Shown here: in pieces, positions 23,746-31,829 of the stretch
Position numbering within the stretch: the stretch's first letter is position 1
How the letters are laid out: every line of letters begins with the position of its first letter
Assembly (NCBI GenBank): GCA_963831105.1
Contig: CAWHOS010000009.1
Coordinates: 594,585 to 658,584, forward strand
Source of the DNA: DATFQI01 sp963831105
GTDB taxonomy: Bacteria > Actinomycetota > Thermoleophilia > Solirubrobacterales > Solirubrobacteraceae
Length of the DNA: 64,000 nucleotides
Reading direction: 5' to 3'
Program-made: the position numbers and the translations under genes
Notes under the pieces: generated by a model
What the model saw: only the letters and a program-made list of their open reading frames with translations
The model's database searches: none
Told to the model about the DNA's origin: nothing

Positions 23746-24582
23746 ATGACCGCACCGAATCAGACGACCGAGACGATCGAGGTCCAGGGCGTGAGCGTGC
23801 CGCGGCTGGGCTTCGGGACGTGGCAGATCGAGGGCACCGACGCGACGGAGGCCGTCAGGGACGCACTGGAGATCGGCTACCGCCAGATCGACACGGCGCG
23901 GGCCTACGGGAACGAGGCCGAGGTCGGCGAGGGGATCGCGCAGAGCGGCGTGGACCGCGCGGAGATCTTCCTCACCACGAAGATCTTCCCGGGCGACTTC
24001 GAGCCCGACGCGCTGAAGGCCGCGGCGGAGGACTCGCTGCGCGCGCTGCGCACGGACTACCTGGACCTGTTGCTGCTCCACTGGCCCGACGAGTCCGTGC
24101 CGCTCGAGCGCACGCTGGCGGCGCTCGTGGAGCTGCGCGAGGCCGGCCGGATCCGGCAGCTCGGGGTGTCGAACTTCCCCGCGGGGCTGCTGGAGCAGGC
24201 GCTCGAGCACGCGCCCGTCTTCTGCGACCAGGTCGAGTACCACCCGTTCCTGAGCCAGGCGCGCCTGCTCGAGCTCGCGCGCGAGCGCGACGTGCTCGTC
24301 ACCGCGTACTCGCCGCTCGCCCACGGCCGCGTGCCCGGCGATGCGACGCTGACGGAGATCGGCGAGGCCCACGACAAGTCGGCGGGCCAGGTGGCGCTGC
24401 GCTGGCTGCTCGACCAGCCGGGCGTGTCCCCGATCCCGAAGGCCTCCTCGCACGAGCGCCGGCTCGAGAACTTCCAGGTGCTCGACTTCTCGCTGTCAGA
24501 CGACGAACGCGCGCGGATCGACGCGCTCCCGAAGGACGATCGCCAGATCGACTCGGATTTCGGGCCCGACTGGGACTCCTGA
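23746..24582 (+). CDS. Aldo/keto reductase (AKR5-like, 2,5-diketogluconate reductase type)
   Basis: 278 aa from ATG 23746. Short AKR lacking the extra N-terminal loop of the other reductase in this window. Tetrad: DTARAYGNE (Asp, Tyr), TTKIFPGD (Lys) and LLHWPDE (His); cofactor loop IPKASSHERRLENF. Members reduce small aldehydes, methylglyoxal or keto-sugars with NADPH. A weak GAAGG precedes the start. Confidence 0.9.
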   Translation: MTAPNQTTETIEVQGVSVPRLGFGTWQIEGTDATEAVRDALEIGYRQIDTARAYGNEAEVGEGIAQSGVDRAEIFLTTKIFPGDFEPDALKAAAEDSLRALRTDYLDLLLLHWPDESVPLERTLAALVELREAGRIRQLGVSNFPAGLLEQALEHAPVFCDQVEYHPFLSQARLLELARERDVLVTAYSPLAHGRVPGDATLTEIGEAHDKSAGQVALRWLLDQPGVSPIPKASSHERRLENFQVLDFSLSDDERARIDALPKDDRQIDSDFGPDWDS

Positions 24583-24613
24583 GCACCGAAATCCGGTTAA
24601 CACGCGGACTCGG

Positions 24614-24643
24614 CATGGCGCGACCCCCTAAGGTCGCGCCATG
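24614..24643 (+). promoter_or_regulatory. Perfect inverted repeat spanning -10 element and start codon
   Basis: CATGGCGCGACC (24614-24625) and GGTCGCGCCATG (24632-24643) form a 12-bp perfect inverted repeat around CCCTAA. A -10-like TAAGGT (24629-24634) lies in it and the second arm ends in the ATG at 24641, placing the predicted start point at the start codon. It may be a repressor operator on a leaderless promoter. Confidence 0.5.
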
Positions 24644-25261
24644 CGCCACCGCAACCTCACCCTCGCCGCCGCGGCCGTCGGCGGCGCGCTGCTGATCCCC
24701 CAGACGGCCAGCGCCGCGATCTACAAGGTCGTCCAGGCGAGCCACTCCTCCAATGCCGCCAAGACCGACCTGCCCTACCAGGGCACCTCGAGCGCGCGCT
24801 GGAGCCTCGCCCCGCGCACGAAGGACGCGAACAACCGCTTCTCCGTCTCGCGCGGGGGCGGCCTGCTCTTCGGCGCCGGCTCGGTCAACGTGAAGGGCGT
24901 CTTCGACGCGCAGGCCTCGAGCGACACGGACTCCTGCAGCCTCAGCGCGCCGACCGGCAGCGAGGAGTATCCCGCCGTCGCGCCGATGCCGCTGATCCTC
25001 GCCCTCACCAAGGACCCGCAAGGCCGTCCGACCTTCGCCTTCACGGGCATCCGCGCCACGCTCGGCAACCCCTACTTCGGCACGGGCTGCAGCACCTCGC
25101 TGACCGGCGAGCCCGACACCGACGTGACCAACCTCAAGCGCGTCAAGGCATCGCTGTTCCGCAAGAAGGCGTTCACCATCCGCCTCGCGGGCAGCACGGC
25201 CGAGGGCGGCATCGCCTACCGGTACTCGACGGTCCTGAAGTTCAAGCGCGTACGGCGGTGA
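24641..25261 (+). CDS. Secreted protein of unknown function
   Basis: 206 aa. Signal peptide 1-25 (core AAAAVGGALLIP, cleavage after TASA). The mature part is beta-rich with four cysteines in two places (SDTDSCSL and GTGCSTSL) and several short strands such as FAFTGIRATLG. The basic end (LKFKRVRR) resembles other secreted proteins in this window. I do not recognise the family. Probably leaderless, controlled by the overlapping inverted repeat. Confidence 0.65.
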   Translation: MRHRNLTLAAAAVGGALLIPQTASAAIYKVVQASHSSNAAKTDLPYQGTSSARWSLAPRTKDANNRFSVSRGGGLLFGAGSVNVKGVFDAQASSDTDSCSLSAPTGSEEYPAVAPMPLILALTKDPQGRPTFAFTGIRATLGNPYFGTGCSTSLTGEPDTDVTNLKRVKASLFRKKAFTIRLAGSTAEGGIAYRYSTVLKFKRVRR

Positions 25262-25281
25262 CTAGGATGGGTCGCCCGCCC

Positions 25282-25352
25282 GGCGCCGTGGCGGAGTGGC
25301 TACGCAGCGGCCTGCAAAGCCGTTTACACCGGTTCGATTCCGGTCGGCGCCT
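25282..25352 (+). tRNA. tRNA-Cys (GCA)
   Basis: 71 nt. Acceptor GGCGCCG (25282-25288) pairs with CGGCGCC (25345-25351), discriminator T25352, no encoded CCA. The anticodon loop CTGCAAA holds GCA at 25314-25316, and the T-arm is CCGGTTCGATTCCGG. TAGGAT at 25263-25268 is a likely -10. Confidence 0.96.
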
Positions 25353-25356
25353 TCAT

Positions 25357-25386
25357 GCGAAAGCCCCGCGGCAGCGGGGCTTTCGC
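25357..25386 (+). terminator. Hairpin terminator after tRNA-Cys
   Basis: GCGAAAGCCCCG (25357-25368) pairs with CGGGGCTTTCGC (25375-25386), 6-nt loop; the TTT lies within the stem. It is also positioned to stop the convergent acidic-protein gene, whose stop is at 25403. Confidence 0.8.
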
Positions 25387-25402
25387 CGTTCACGGACTCG
25401 GT

Positions 25403-26152
25403 TCAGCCGTCGCGGCCGCCGCCTTCGTCGAGCAGCTCGACCGCCTCGAGGAGCACGTCGGCGGTCTGCGCCTCGACGTGCTGGCTGCCGTCGGTCTTCT
25501 CGGCGGTCAGCCAGGCCTCCTCGCCCTTGACCGAGAAGGTCACGACCCACTCGTCGCCTAGCTCCTCCTGGAGGTCGCGCATGTCGGCCTCGAAGTCGGG
25601 CTCCTGCTCGCCTTCGTCCTCGTCCTCGGGCTCGTCTTCGACCTCGTCCTCGGGCTCGTCTTCGACCTCGTCCTCAGGCTCGTCTTCGACCTCGTCCTCG
25701 GGCTCGCCTTCGACCTCGTCCTCAGGCTCGCCTTCGTCCTCGTCCTCAGGCTCGTCCTCGGGCTCGTCCTCGACCTCGTCGGTCGGCTCGTCCTCGGGCT
25801 CGTCCTCGACCTCGTCCTCGGGCTCGTCCTCGACCTCGTCTTCGGGCTCGTCCTCGACCTCGTCGGTCGGCTCGTCGTCCTCGACCTCGTCGGTCGGCTG
25901 GACCTCGGCCTCGGCGTCAGGCTCGTCCTGCTCTTCAGGCTCCTCGGAGGCGCCGTTGGTCTCCTGCTGCCGGCGGGCGATCTCCTTGGCGATCGAGCGG
26001 GCCAGCATCGGGATGGAGCCCTGGTTGAGGCCCGGCTTGATGCGCTCCTGCAGGTAGCCCGCGAGCTCCTTCTCGTAGTCCGTGGACTTGTCCTCGCCCT
26101 TGTCGCGCTTGGGTTGCGACTTCTTACGGGCGGACGTCTTCTGTGCGGCCAT
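25403..26152 (-). CDS. Acidic Glu/Asp/Pro repeat protein
   Basis: 249 aa. Three parts: a basic N-terminus (1-25, Lys/Arg/Ser-rich, nucleic-acid-binding-like); a short conserved-looking helix (YEKELAGYLQERIKPGLNQGSIPMLARSIAKEIARRQ, about 27-62); and a long acidic stretch (about 75-190) built from repeats of EDEPEDEV/EGEPEDEV/DEPTDEVE. The last 55 residues return to a normal fold-like sequence (DLQEELGDEWVVTFSVKGEEAWLTAEK). No signal peptide. The charge separation suggests a histone-mimic, chaperone or chromatin-associated role, but that is speculation; I do not recognise the family. Confidence 0.65.
   Translation of the reverse strand: MAAQKTSARKKSQPKRDKGEDKSTDYEKELAGYLQERIKPGLNQGSIPMLARSIAKEIARRQQETNGASEEPEEQDEPDAEAEVQPTDEVEDDEPTDEVEDEPEDEVEDEPEDEVEDEPEDEPTDEVEDEPEDEPEDEDEGEPEDEVEGEPEDEVEDEPEDEVEDEPEDEVEDEPEDEDEGEQEPDFEADMRDLQEELGDEWVVTFSVKGEEAWLTAEKTDGSQHVEAQTADVLLEAVELLDEGGGRDG
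25610..25890 (-). repeat. Imperfect tandem repeat coding for acidic units
   Basis: Short units of about 24 nt (plus-strand sense CTCGTCCTCGGGCTCGTC and variants) are repeated many times with substitutions at third positions, encoding EDEPEDEV-type units. Such arrays gain and lose units readily. Confidence 0.75.
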
Positions 26153-26483
26153 CGCTGGCTCCTCCCTACTCGGATGGCTGGAAGCCAGAGGCTCCCCCGT
26201 GGCCGTCCCCACAAACGCTCGGCCACTCGTCCGTTTTTCGGTCTGTCGAGAACCGGACCGAGGTTGGTGAGAAGGTCGGCGAGCAACACGGGTTGACGCC
26301 GGTTTCCCCAAGTCGGCTGCGAGGGACCCCTTCTGCAAGAAGTCGGGAGGCCCCATCACCGCATCCCTCGAGGATGCACCGCCCGGCTGACGGCCCCAAT
26401 CCCATCGTGATCCCCCGCCGCCCCGCGGGGTGGACTTCCCGATGCCGCGGGCCGGTTCGAACGCGACACGGAGGTAGGTCCCG
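26153..26483. other. Divergent intergenic region, 331 nt
   Basis: It separates the acidic protein (minus) from the repeat-protein operon (plus). GGAGG at 26470-26474 serves the ATG at 26484. A TTGACG (26293-26298) is present without a convincing -10 at the right distance. Several short dyads occur (CCCCGCGGGG near 26426). I see no tRNA, no known riboswitch and no convincing ORF. Confidence 0.6.
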
Positions 26484-28271
26484 ATGGATCCCAAGCACCA
26501 GGGCGAGCTGTCGCCCGAGGAGATGGCGGGCGAGGTCGCCGAGGCGCTTCCCGAGCGCGCCGCGATGTCAACCGTGAGCATGACCGGGCTCGACGCGGCC
26601 ACCGGCACCGTCGAGGCGGTCAGCGACGGCGTCACCGAGACTGCCGCCGCGACGGCCGAGCCGGTCGAGGCGACCACGACCGCGGCACCCGAGCCGGTCG
26701 AGGCGACCACCACTGCAGCGCCCGAGCCGGCCGAGGCCGCGCCCGAGGCGACGACGACCGCGGCGCCCGAGCCCGCGGCACCGGTCGAGCACGCCCAGGG
26801 CCACGGCGGAAACGGCGGCGGCCCGTCCGCGAACGCCGTGTCGCACGCGAACGAGCACAGCGCCGTCGCGCAGCAGGCCGCCCAGCAGCCGCAGGCCGAG
26901 GCCGCGCCTGCGAGCGACGCCGCCACGGCGGAGGAGCCCACGACGAGCGGCGGCTTCCAGGCCGGCGAGCCGGCCCCGACGGCCGAGCCGGCCACGACGG
27001 CCGCGGCGAGCGCGACCGAGCCGGTCGCGCAGACCGCCACGTCCGCAGCCGCCCCCGTCACGGACGCGGTCCAGAACACGGGCGCGACCGAGACGGTCAG
27101 CGGGGTCGCCGGCACGGCCACGGACACGGTCACCGGCACGGCCACGGACACAGTCGACGGCGTCGCCGGCACGGTCGAGCCCACGGGCGTCGTCCCGCCG
27201 GTCGCCGACGCGGTCGACGGCGTCACGGGCACCGTCACCGACACGGTCGACGGCCTCACCCCGGTCGTCGACGACACGCTCGGCACCGTCACCGACACCG
27301 TCGGCGGCGTCGCGCCGGTGGTCGGCGACACCGTCGAGACCGTCGGCGGCGTGGTCGGCGACACCGTCGGCACGGTCGGCGGCGTGGTCGACGACGTGCT
27401 GCCCGAGGTCAACGACACGCTCGGCACGGTCGGCGGCGTGGTCGGCGACACGCTCGACGGCGTCGGCGACGTCCTGCCGGAGGTCAACGACACGATCGGC
27501 ACCGTCGGCGGGGTCGTCAACGACACGGTCGAGACCGTCGGCGGCGTCGTCGACGAGGTCCTGCCCGAGGTCAACGACACGATCGGCACCGTCGGCGGCG
27601 TCGTCAACGACACGCTCGACGGCGTCGGCGAGGTCCTGCCGGAGGTCGGCGACGTCGTCGGCGACGTCGGCGATGCCGCGACGGACCTGCTGGGTGCGCT
27701 CGGCGGCACGTCGCTGCTCGACCTCGACGCGGACCTCACCGCGGACCTCGACCTCGCGGCCCCGGTCGCGGCGTCCGTCGCGGCGAACGCCAACGCGGCC
27801 GTCCCGATCGACGCCGCGGCGACCGCCAACGCGCTGTCGCCCGACGCGGTCGCCGTCGCCACGGCCGACCAGGACTCGGCGCTGCAGCAGGCGCTGGCCG
27901 CCGAGGCGAACGCCACGTCCTCCCAGGACTCGGCGATCAACCAGGGCGAGATCGAAGAGGACCTCGCGCCGGTTTCGGACGCGGTCGGTGCGACCGAGGA
28001 CCTGCTCGACGCACCCGCGTCGCTGCTGGACCTGGACATCGACCTCGACCTGGCGCTCGACCTCGCCGCGCCGATCGACGCCGCGATCGCGGCGAACCTC
28101 AACATCGCCGCGCCGATCGACGCCGCGGTGAGCGCGAACATCCTGTCGCCGGGCGCGGTCTCGCTGGCCACGGCCGACCAGGACTCCGTGATCATCCAGA
28201 CGCTCACGGGCGTCGCCAACGCGACGACGGACCAGTCGTCGACCATCGAGCAGGGCGAGACGGCGCCGTGA
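26484..28271 (+). CDS. Large low-complexity repeat protein with undecad repeats, possible protease substrate
   Basis: 595 aa, no signal peptide. N-terminus MDPKHQGELSPEEMAGEVAEAL is acidic and helical, like a leader. Residues 45-170 are Ala/Thr/Glu/Pro-rich; about 200-410 consist of repeats near 11 residues (DTVETVGGVVG, DTIGTVGGVVN, DTLDGVGEVLP) with 7-residue inserts (EVLPEVN). Two related units at the end (about 420-490 and 525-595) contain LLDLD-DLALDLAAP, then ATADQDS--QQ--AEANAT--QDSAINQGE, with regularly spaced Gln/Asn/Ser reminiscent of curlin repeats. It heads an operon with a secreted protein, a PqqD-like/M50 protease and a small protein (GTGA overlap downstream). Function unknown; an assembling surface protein is my guess. 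Confidence 0.7.
   Translation: MDPKHQGELSPEEMAGEVAEALPERAAMSTVSMTGLDAATGTVEAVSDGVTETAAATAEPVEATTTAAPEPVEATTTAAPEPAEAAPEATTTAAPEPAAPVEHAQGHGGNGGGPSANAVSHANEHSAVAQQAAQQPQAEAAPASDAATAEEPTTSGGFQAGEPAPTAEPATTAAASATEPVAQTATSAAAPVTDAVQNTGATETVSGVAGTATDTVTGTATDTVDGVAGTVEPTGVVPPVADAVDGVTGTVTDTVDGLTPVVDDTLGTVTDTVGGVAPVVGDTVETVGGVVGDTVGTVGGVVDDVLPEVNDTLGTVGGVVGDTLDGVGDVLPEVNDTIGTVGGVVNDTVETVGGVVDEVLPEVNDTIGTVGGVVNDTLDGVGEVLPEVGDVVGDVGDAATDLLGALGGTSLLDLDADLTADLDLAAPVAASVAANANAAVPIDAAATANALSPDAVAVATADQDSALQQALAAEANATSSQDSAINQGEIEEDLAPVSDAVGATEDLLDAPASLLDLDIDLDLALDLAAPIDAAIAANLNIAAPIDAAVSANILSPGAVSLATADQDSVIIQTLTGVANATTDQSSTIEQGETAP
27250..27660 (+). repeat. Tandem repeats encoding 11-residue units
   Basis: DNA repeats of 33 nt (ACACGGTCGGCACCGTCGGC-type) alternate with 21-nt inserts. 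At protein level the pattern is D-T-(V/I/L)-x-x-V-G-G-V-V-x, an undecad, with EVLPEVN inserts at intervals. Confidence 0.7.
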
Positions 28272-28879
28272 CCCGCACGCTGAGGCACTGCGCCGCCGCG
28301 GCCCTCGCCGTCCTCGCCTGCGCGCTGCCCGCCGGCAGCGCGCAGGCGGCGGCCTACAACGACCACGACAACATCGCCCAGGCGACCATCGAGCAGGACG
28401 GCGGCCGCGCGTTCGACTTCGCCTGGAGCATCAGCAAGCAGCGCGGCGGCACCGTCGACCAGTCGAACAAGGCGCACGCCGCCGGGCGCTGCACCGAGTG
28501 CGAGGCGACGGCGATCGCCTTCCAGATCGTCCTGGTCTCCGGGGCCCCGAGCAAGGTGGCGCCGACCAACGAGGGCGTCGCGCTGAACCTCGAGTGCCCG
28601 CGCTGCGAGGTCTTCGCGGCGGCGCGGCAGTTCGTGCGCGTCTACGAGAAGCCCGTCCGGATCACCGTCGCGGGTCGCCGCGAGCTCGCGGACGTGCGCA
28701 ACACGCTGCAAGCGCTCGAGGCGCAGGACCCGCCGATCGATCAGCTCTACCTGGCCGTCGAGGCCCAGGAGGCCCGCGTCCGGCAGGTGCTGAACACCGA
28801 GCTCGTGTCGCGCTCGGACCCCTCGGAAGAGGCGGACGAGATCGACGCGCAGCTCGCGCAGGACACCGACCAGGGCTGA
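28268..28879 (+). CDS. Secreted two-CxxC protein
   Basis: 203 aa from GTG 28268, overlapping the previous stop by 4 nt. Signal peptide 1-28 (LACALPAGSAQA). The mature part begins with curlin-like spacing (NIAQATIEQDGG, TVDQSNKAHA) and has two CxxC motifs (GRCTECEA and LECPRCEV) each followed by an ATAIAFQIV/FAAARQFV hydrophobic strand, i.e. two copies of the same unit. The C-terminus is helical. Similar CxxC-AFQ proteins occur in actinobacteria but I know no function. Its pairing with the protease suggests that it is processed or anchored by it. Confidence 0.7.
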   Translation: MTRTLRHCAAAALAVLACALPAGSAQAAAYNDHDNIAQATIEQDGGRAFDFAWSISKQRGGTVDQSNKAHAAGRCTECEATAIAFQIVLVSGAPSKVAPTNEGVALNLECPRCEVFAAARQFVRVYEKPVRITVAGRRELADVRNTLQALEAQDPPIDQLYLAVEAQEARVRQVLNTELVSRSDPSEEADEIDAQLAQDTDQG

Positions 28880-28891
28880 GCGGAGGGCGAC

Positions 28892-30840
28892 GTGGCCGTC
28901 ATGAGCACCGCGGCGACGCCCGCGGCGCCTTCCCCCACCCGTGACGTCCTCGTCCTCGCCGACGGCGTAGAGCTGCTCGGCGAGTACGAGGACTCCGGGT
29001 TCCGCGAGCCGCCCCTGCTGGCCCGCCGCAGCGACGGCCAGATGATCAAGCTCACGCCGCTCCTGCATCAGGTGGCGGCGAGCTGCGACGGCCGCCGCGA
29101 CCCCGAGCAGGTCGCGGCGGTCGTCTCCGAGCACCTCGGGCGCGGGGTCAGCGGCGCGAACGTCCGCCAGCTCGCCGAGAGCAGCTGCGTCCGCTGGGCG
29201 TGCTCGCCCAGGCGGACGGCACCACGCCGGAGCTGCCCAAGCGCCTCGGCCTGCTCTCGCTGCGCCACCGCCGCGCGCTCCTGCGCCCGGGCGCGGTCAA
29301 CGTCCTCGCCGTCGCCTTCGAGTGGCTGCACATCCGCGCGATCAAGTGGCTGCTGCTCGCCGCGATCCTGGTCTTCGACGCCTGGCTGCTCGGCGTCCAC
29401 GGCATCGCAGGCGGGCTGCGCACGGTGCTCTACGAGCCCACGTGGCTGCTCGCGCTGCTGGTCTCCGTCGTCGTGGCGACCGCGTTCCACGAGATCGGCC
29501 ACGCGAGCGCCTGCCGCTACTCCGGCGCCCGGCCCGGCGACATGGGCGTCGGCCTCTACCTGGTATGGCCCGCCTTCTACTGCGACGTCACCGAGGCCTA
29601 CCGCCTCAACCGCCGCGGCCGCCTGCGCACCGATCTCGGGGGCGTCTACTTCAACGGGCTGTTCGCGCTCGGCTGCGGCGTCGCCTACTTCTTGACCGGC
29701 GCCGAGGCGCTGCTGTTCGCCGCGTTCGTGCAGAACCTGATCGTGCTCCAGCAGCTGTTGCCGCTGCTGCGCTTCGACGGCTACTACGTGCTGAGCGACC
29801 TCACCGGCGTGCCGGACATCCTCGGGCGGATCAAGCCGATCTTCCGCTCGCTCGTGCGCGGCCGCCGGCACGAGCCGAAGGTCGCCGAGCTCAAGCCGTG
29901 GGTGCGCTTCGCGGTGACCGCGTACCTGGTCGTGCTCATCCCCGCGCTGGCGCTGATGATCGGCTGGATCCTGATGTCGGCGCCGCGCACGTTCGCCACG
30001 GCGTACGACTCCTTCGGGCTCCAGCTCGACCGCTTGCGCGGCTCGCACGGCGCCGCGGAGCTCGGCGTCGGCGCGTTCCGGATCGCGGCGCTCGTGATGC
30101 CGCTCGCCGCGATGTCGCTCAGCGTCTCGCGCACCGCCAAGATGGGCCTGCGAGGCGTCGCCAACTGGTCGCGCGGCAGCGTCGTGCGTCGCGCGGTCGC
30201 GATCGCGGGCGTCGGAGCCGTGGCCGCCGTCACCGCCTTCACCTGGTGGCCCGACGGCGATTACGAGCCGATCCGCCCGGGCGAGAAGGGCACGGTCGTG
30301 GAGGCGGTGCGATCGGTTCCGGAGATCCCCTCCGGCCGCCCGTCGTTCACGCCGCAGCAGGCCGCGGTCTACGCGAACGCCCCGACGGAGCGTGAGCGGC
30401 GGGCGGCCGCCGATGCGCAGCGCGGGACCACGCAGCGCGAGCCCGAGACGGAGGCGGAGGCGGAGGCGACGCCGTTCGACGATCCCGCCGGCACCGAGGA
30501 CCCCGCGACCGGCACAGACCCCGACTCCTATGTCCCGGAGGGCGCCGAGGAGCCGTCCGCGACCGCCACTCCGACGCCGACGCCGACGGCCGGCGGCACC
30601 GCGCCGACCGCCACCGCCCCCGCGGGCGAGACGGCACCGGCGCCCGCGGGGACGACCGAGCCCACGCCGACCGCAACCGCCACGCCGAGCCCGTCCGCGA
30701 CCGCCAGCCCCACGCCGACGGGCACGTCGACGCCGGAGCAGACGATGAGCGGCACCGTCACCCCCGACCCCACCGCGCTCGCGTCGCCGACGCCCGTTCC
30801 GACGCTCGACGCCACGACCACCCCGATTCCCACTCCATGA
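28892..30840 (+). CDS. PqqD-like/M50 (site-2 protease) membrane peptidase, frameshifted
   Basis: About 649 aa when the frame is restored. GTG 28892 fits CGGAGGG at 28881-28887. Residues 20-105 form a PqqD-like winged helix (LLARRSDGQMIKLTPLLHQVAASCDGRRDPEQVAAVVSEHLG), the type that binds leader peptides. Next come about eight membrane helices with the zinc motif FHEIGHASACRY (near 199) and the second ligand in LRFDGYYVLSDLTGVPD (near 293), as in YydH-like peptide zinc metalloproteases. The last 140 residues are a Pro/Thr-rich extracytoplasmic tail. The frame breaks at 29,180-29,186 (one base missing in GAGAGCAGCTG); a sequence error is likely. It probably cleaves or exports the repeat protein upstream. 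Confidence 0.82.
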
Positions 30841-30863
30841 CCACCCACGAAAGGAGCAGTCCC

Positions 30864-31073
30864 ATGGCCACCAAGGCCGAGTCCAGCAGCAAGCACCTCA
30901 GCGCCGCGCGCGCCCTCCTCGAGCAGATCGAGGGCGAGTCCGACCCGCAGGTCAAGGCCACCGCGGCCGCCGCCCACGCGACGCTCGTGCTCGCCGAGCA
31001 GGTCGCGGTCGCACGCGTCGTGATGGCGACCGACGCCGTCACGCCCGCCGTGCACCAGCCCTCCGCGCAGTGA
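30864..31073 (+). CDS. Small Ala-rich helical protein
   Basis: 69 aa. AAGGAG at 30851-30856 is 7 nt before ATG 30864, so this start was preferred over ATG 30837, which overlaps the protease stop. The sequence (SSKHLSAARALLEQIEGESDPQVKATAAAAHATLVLAEQ) is one or two amphipathic helices. It is the last gene of the operon; function unknown. A similar SDPQVKA-type small protein may be conserved beside related proteases, which I cannot check. Confidence 0.65.
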   Translation: MATKAESSSKHLSAARALLEQIEGESDPQVKATAAAAHATLVLAEQVAVARVVMATDAVTPAVHQPSAQ

Positions 31074-31116
31074 CGGAAGGCCTCGAGGCCTGGCGGGCTC
31101 CGTCAGGCCTCGAGGC
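31072..31116 (+). terminator. Nested palindromes between convergent genes
   Basis: GACGGA (31072-31077) and TCCGTC (31099-31104) flank a perfect 14-bp palindrome AGGCCTCGAGGCCT (31078-31091); AGGCCTCGAGGC recurs at 31105-31116. Position between converging stops suggests termination. Confidence 0.45.
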
Positions 31117-31790
31117 AGTCCGCGTCGTCGCGCGGCGCCTCGTCGAGCTGCGCCAGCACCCGGTCCGGGGCGACGCCGAGCCGGCCCAGGAGCCGCCCGG
31201 CGCCCGGGTCGTCGCTCGCCAGCGCGGTCCGCAGCAGGTGCTCGACCTCGACCTGGTCGGCGCCGCGCTTGCGCGCGCACTGAGCCGTGTCGGTGAGCAT
31301 CGCGCGGATGTCGACCTTCGAGCCTCCGCCTCCGGTGGCCGAGTGATCCGCGCGCGCGACGCGCCGCGCGTCCTCGAGGGCGAGGCCGCTCGCCGAGAGC
31401 GCCGCCGCCGCCCGCTGGTCGCCGTTGCGCAGGATCCCGAGCACCACGTGCACGGGCGCGAGCACCGTACGCCCCGAGCGTGCGCGCCTCCTCGCGCGCG
31501 TAGTCGAACACCAGCCGCACCTCCGGCGTGGGCAGCAGCCGGTTCGAGCCGCGCCGCTTGTGCTTCGCAAGATCCTTGAAGCGCCGGTGCGCGGCCTGCC
31601 GCGAGATCCCCATGGCGCGCGCGACGTCGCCGTACGAGCGCCCGGTCGTGAGCGCGCGCGCGACCTGCTGGCGCTCGAACTCGGCGAGCTCGTCGCGGAT
31701 CCGCGTCAGCGTCTCGAGCGCGATCTCGGGGTCGTCGGCGGCCGCCGCCTCCTCGGCGAGCGTGCAGATCCGTTGTCCGGAGACGGACAC
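31103..31790 (-). CDS. Helix-turn-helix/Clp_N-repeat fusion protein, frameshifted
   Basis: About 229 aa restored. GTG 31790 is in frame; an ATG at 31801 is not. Residues 20-75 hold a helix-turn-helix (EFERQQVARALTTGRSYGDVARAMGISRQAAHRRFKDLA). Residues from about 85 match the double Clp N-terminal repeat (TPEVRLVFDYAREEARTLG ... PVHVVLGILRNGDQRAAAALSASGL ... VEVEHLLRTALASDDPGAGRLLGRLGV), the adaptor-binding domain of ClpC/ClpA, but without any AAA+ ATPase. It could be a transcription factor tuned by the proteolysis machinery. The break is near 31,468-31,471 (one extra base). Confidence 0.8.
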
Positions 31791-31829
31791 ACCCCGCTCA
31801 TACCCGGCGGGGGCACTCGCTAGCGGGCG

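Noticed and set aside
25610..25890. CRISPR-like array
   Set aside because: Short units without spacers, coding acidic repeats in frame; no cas genes anywhere.
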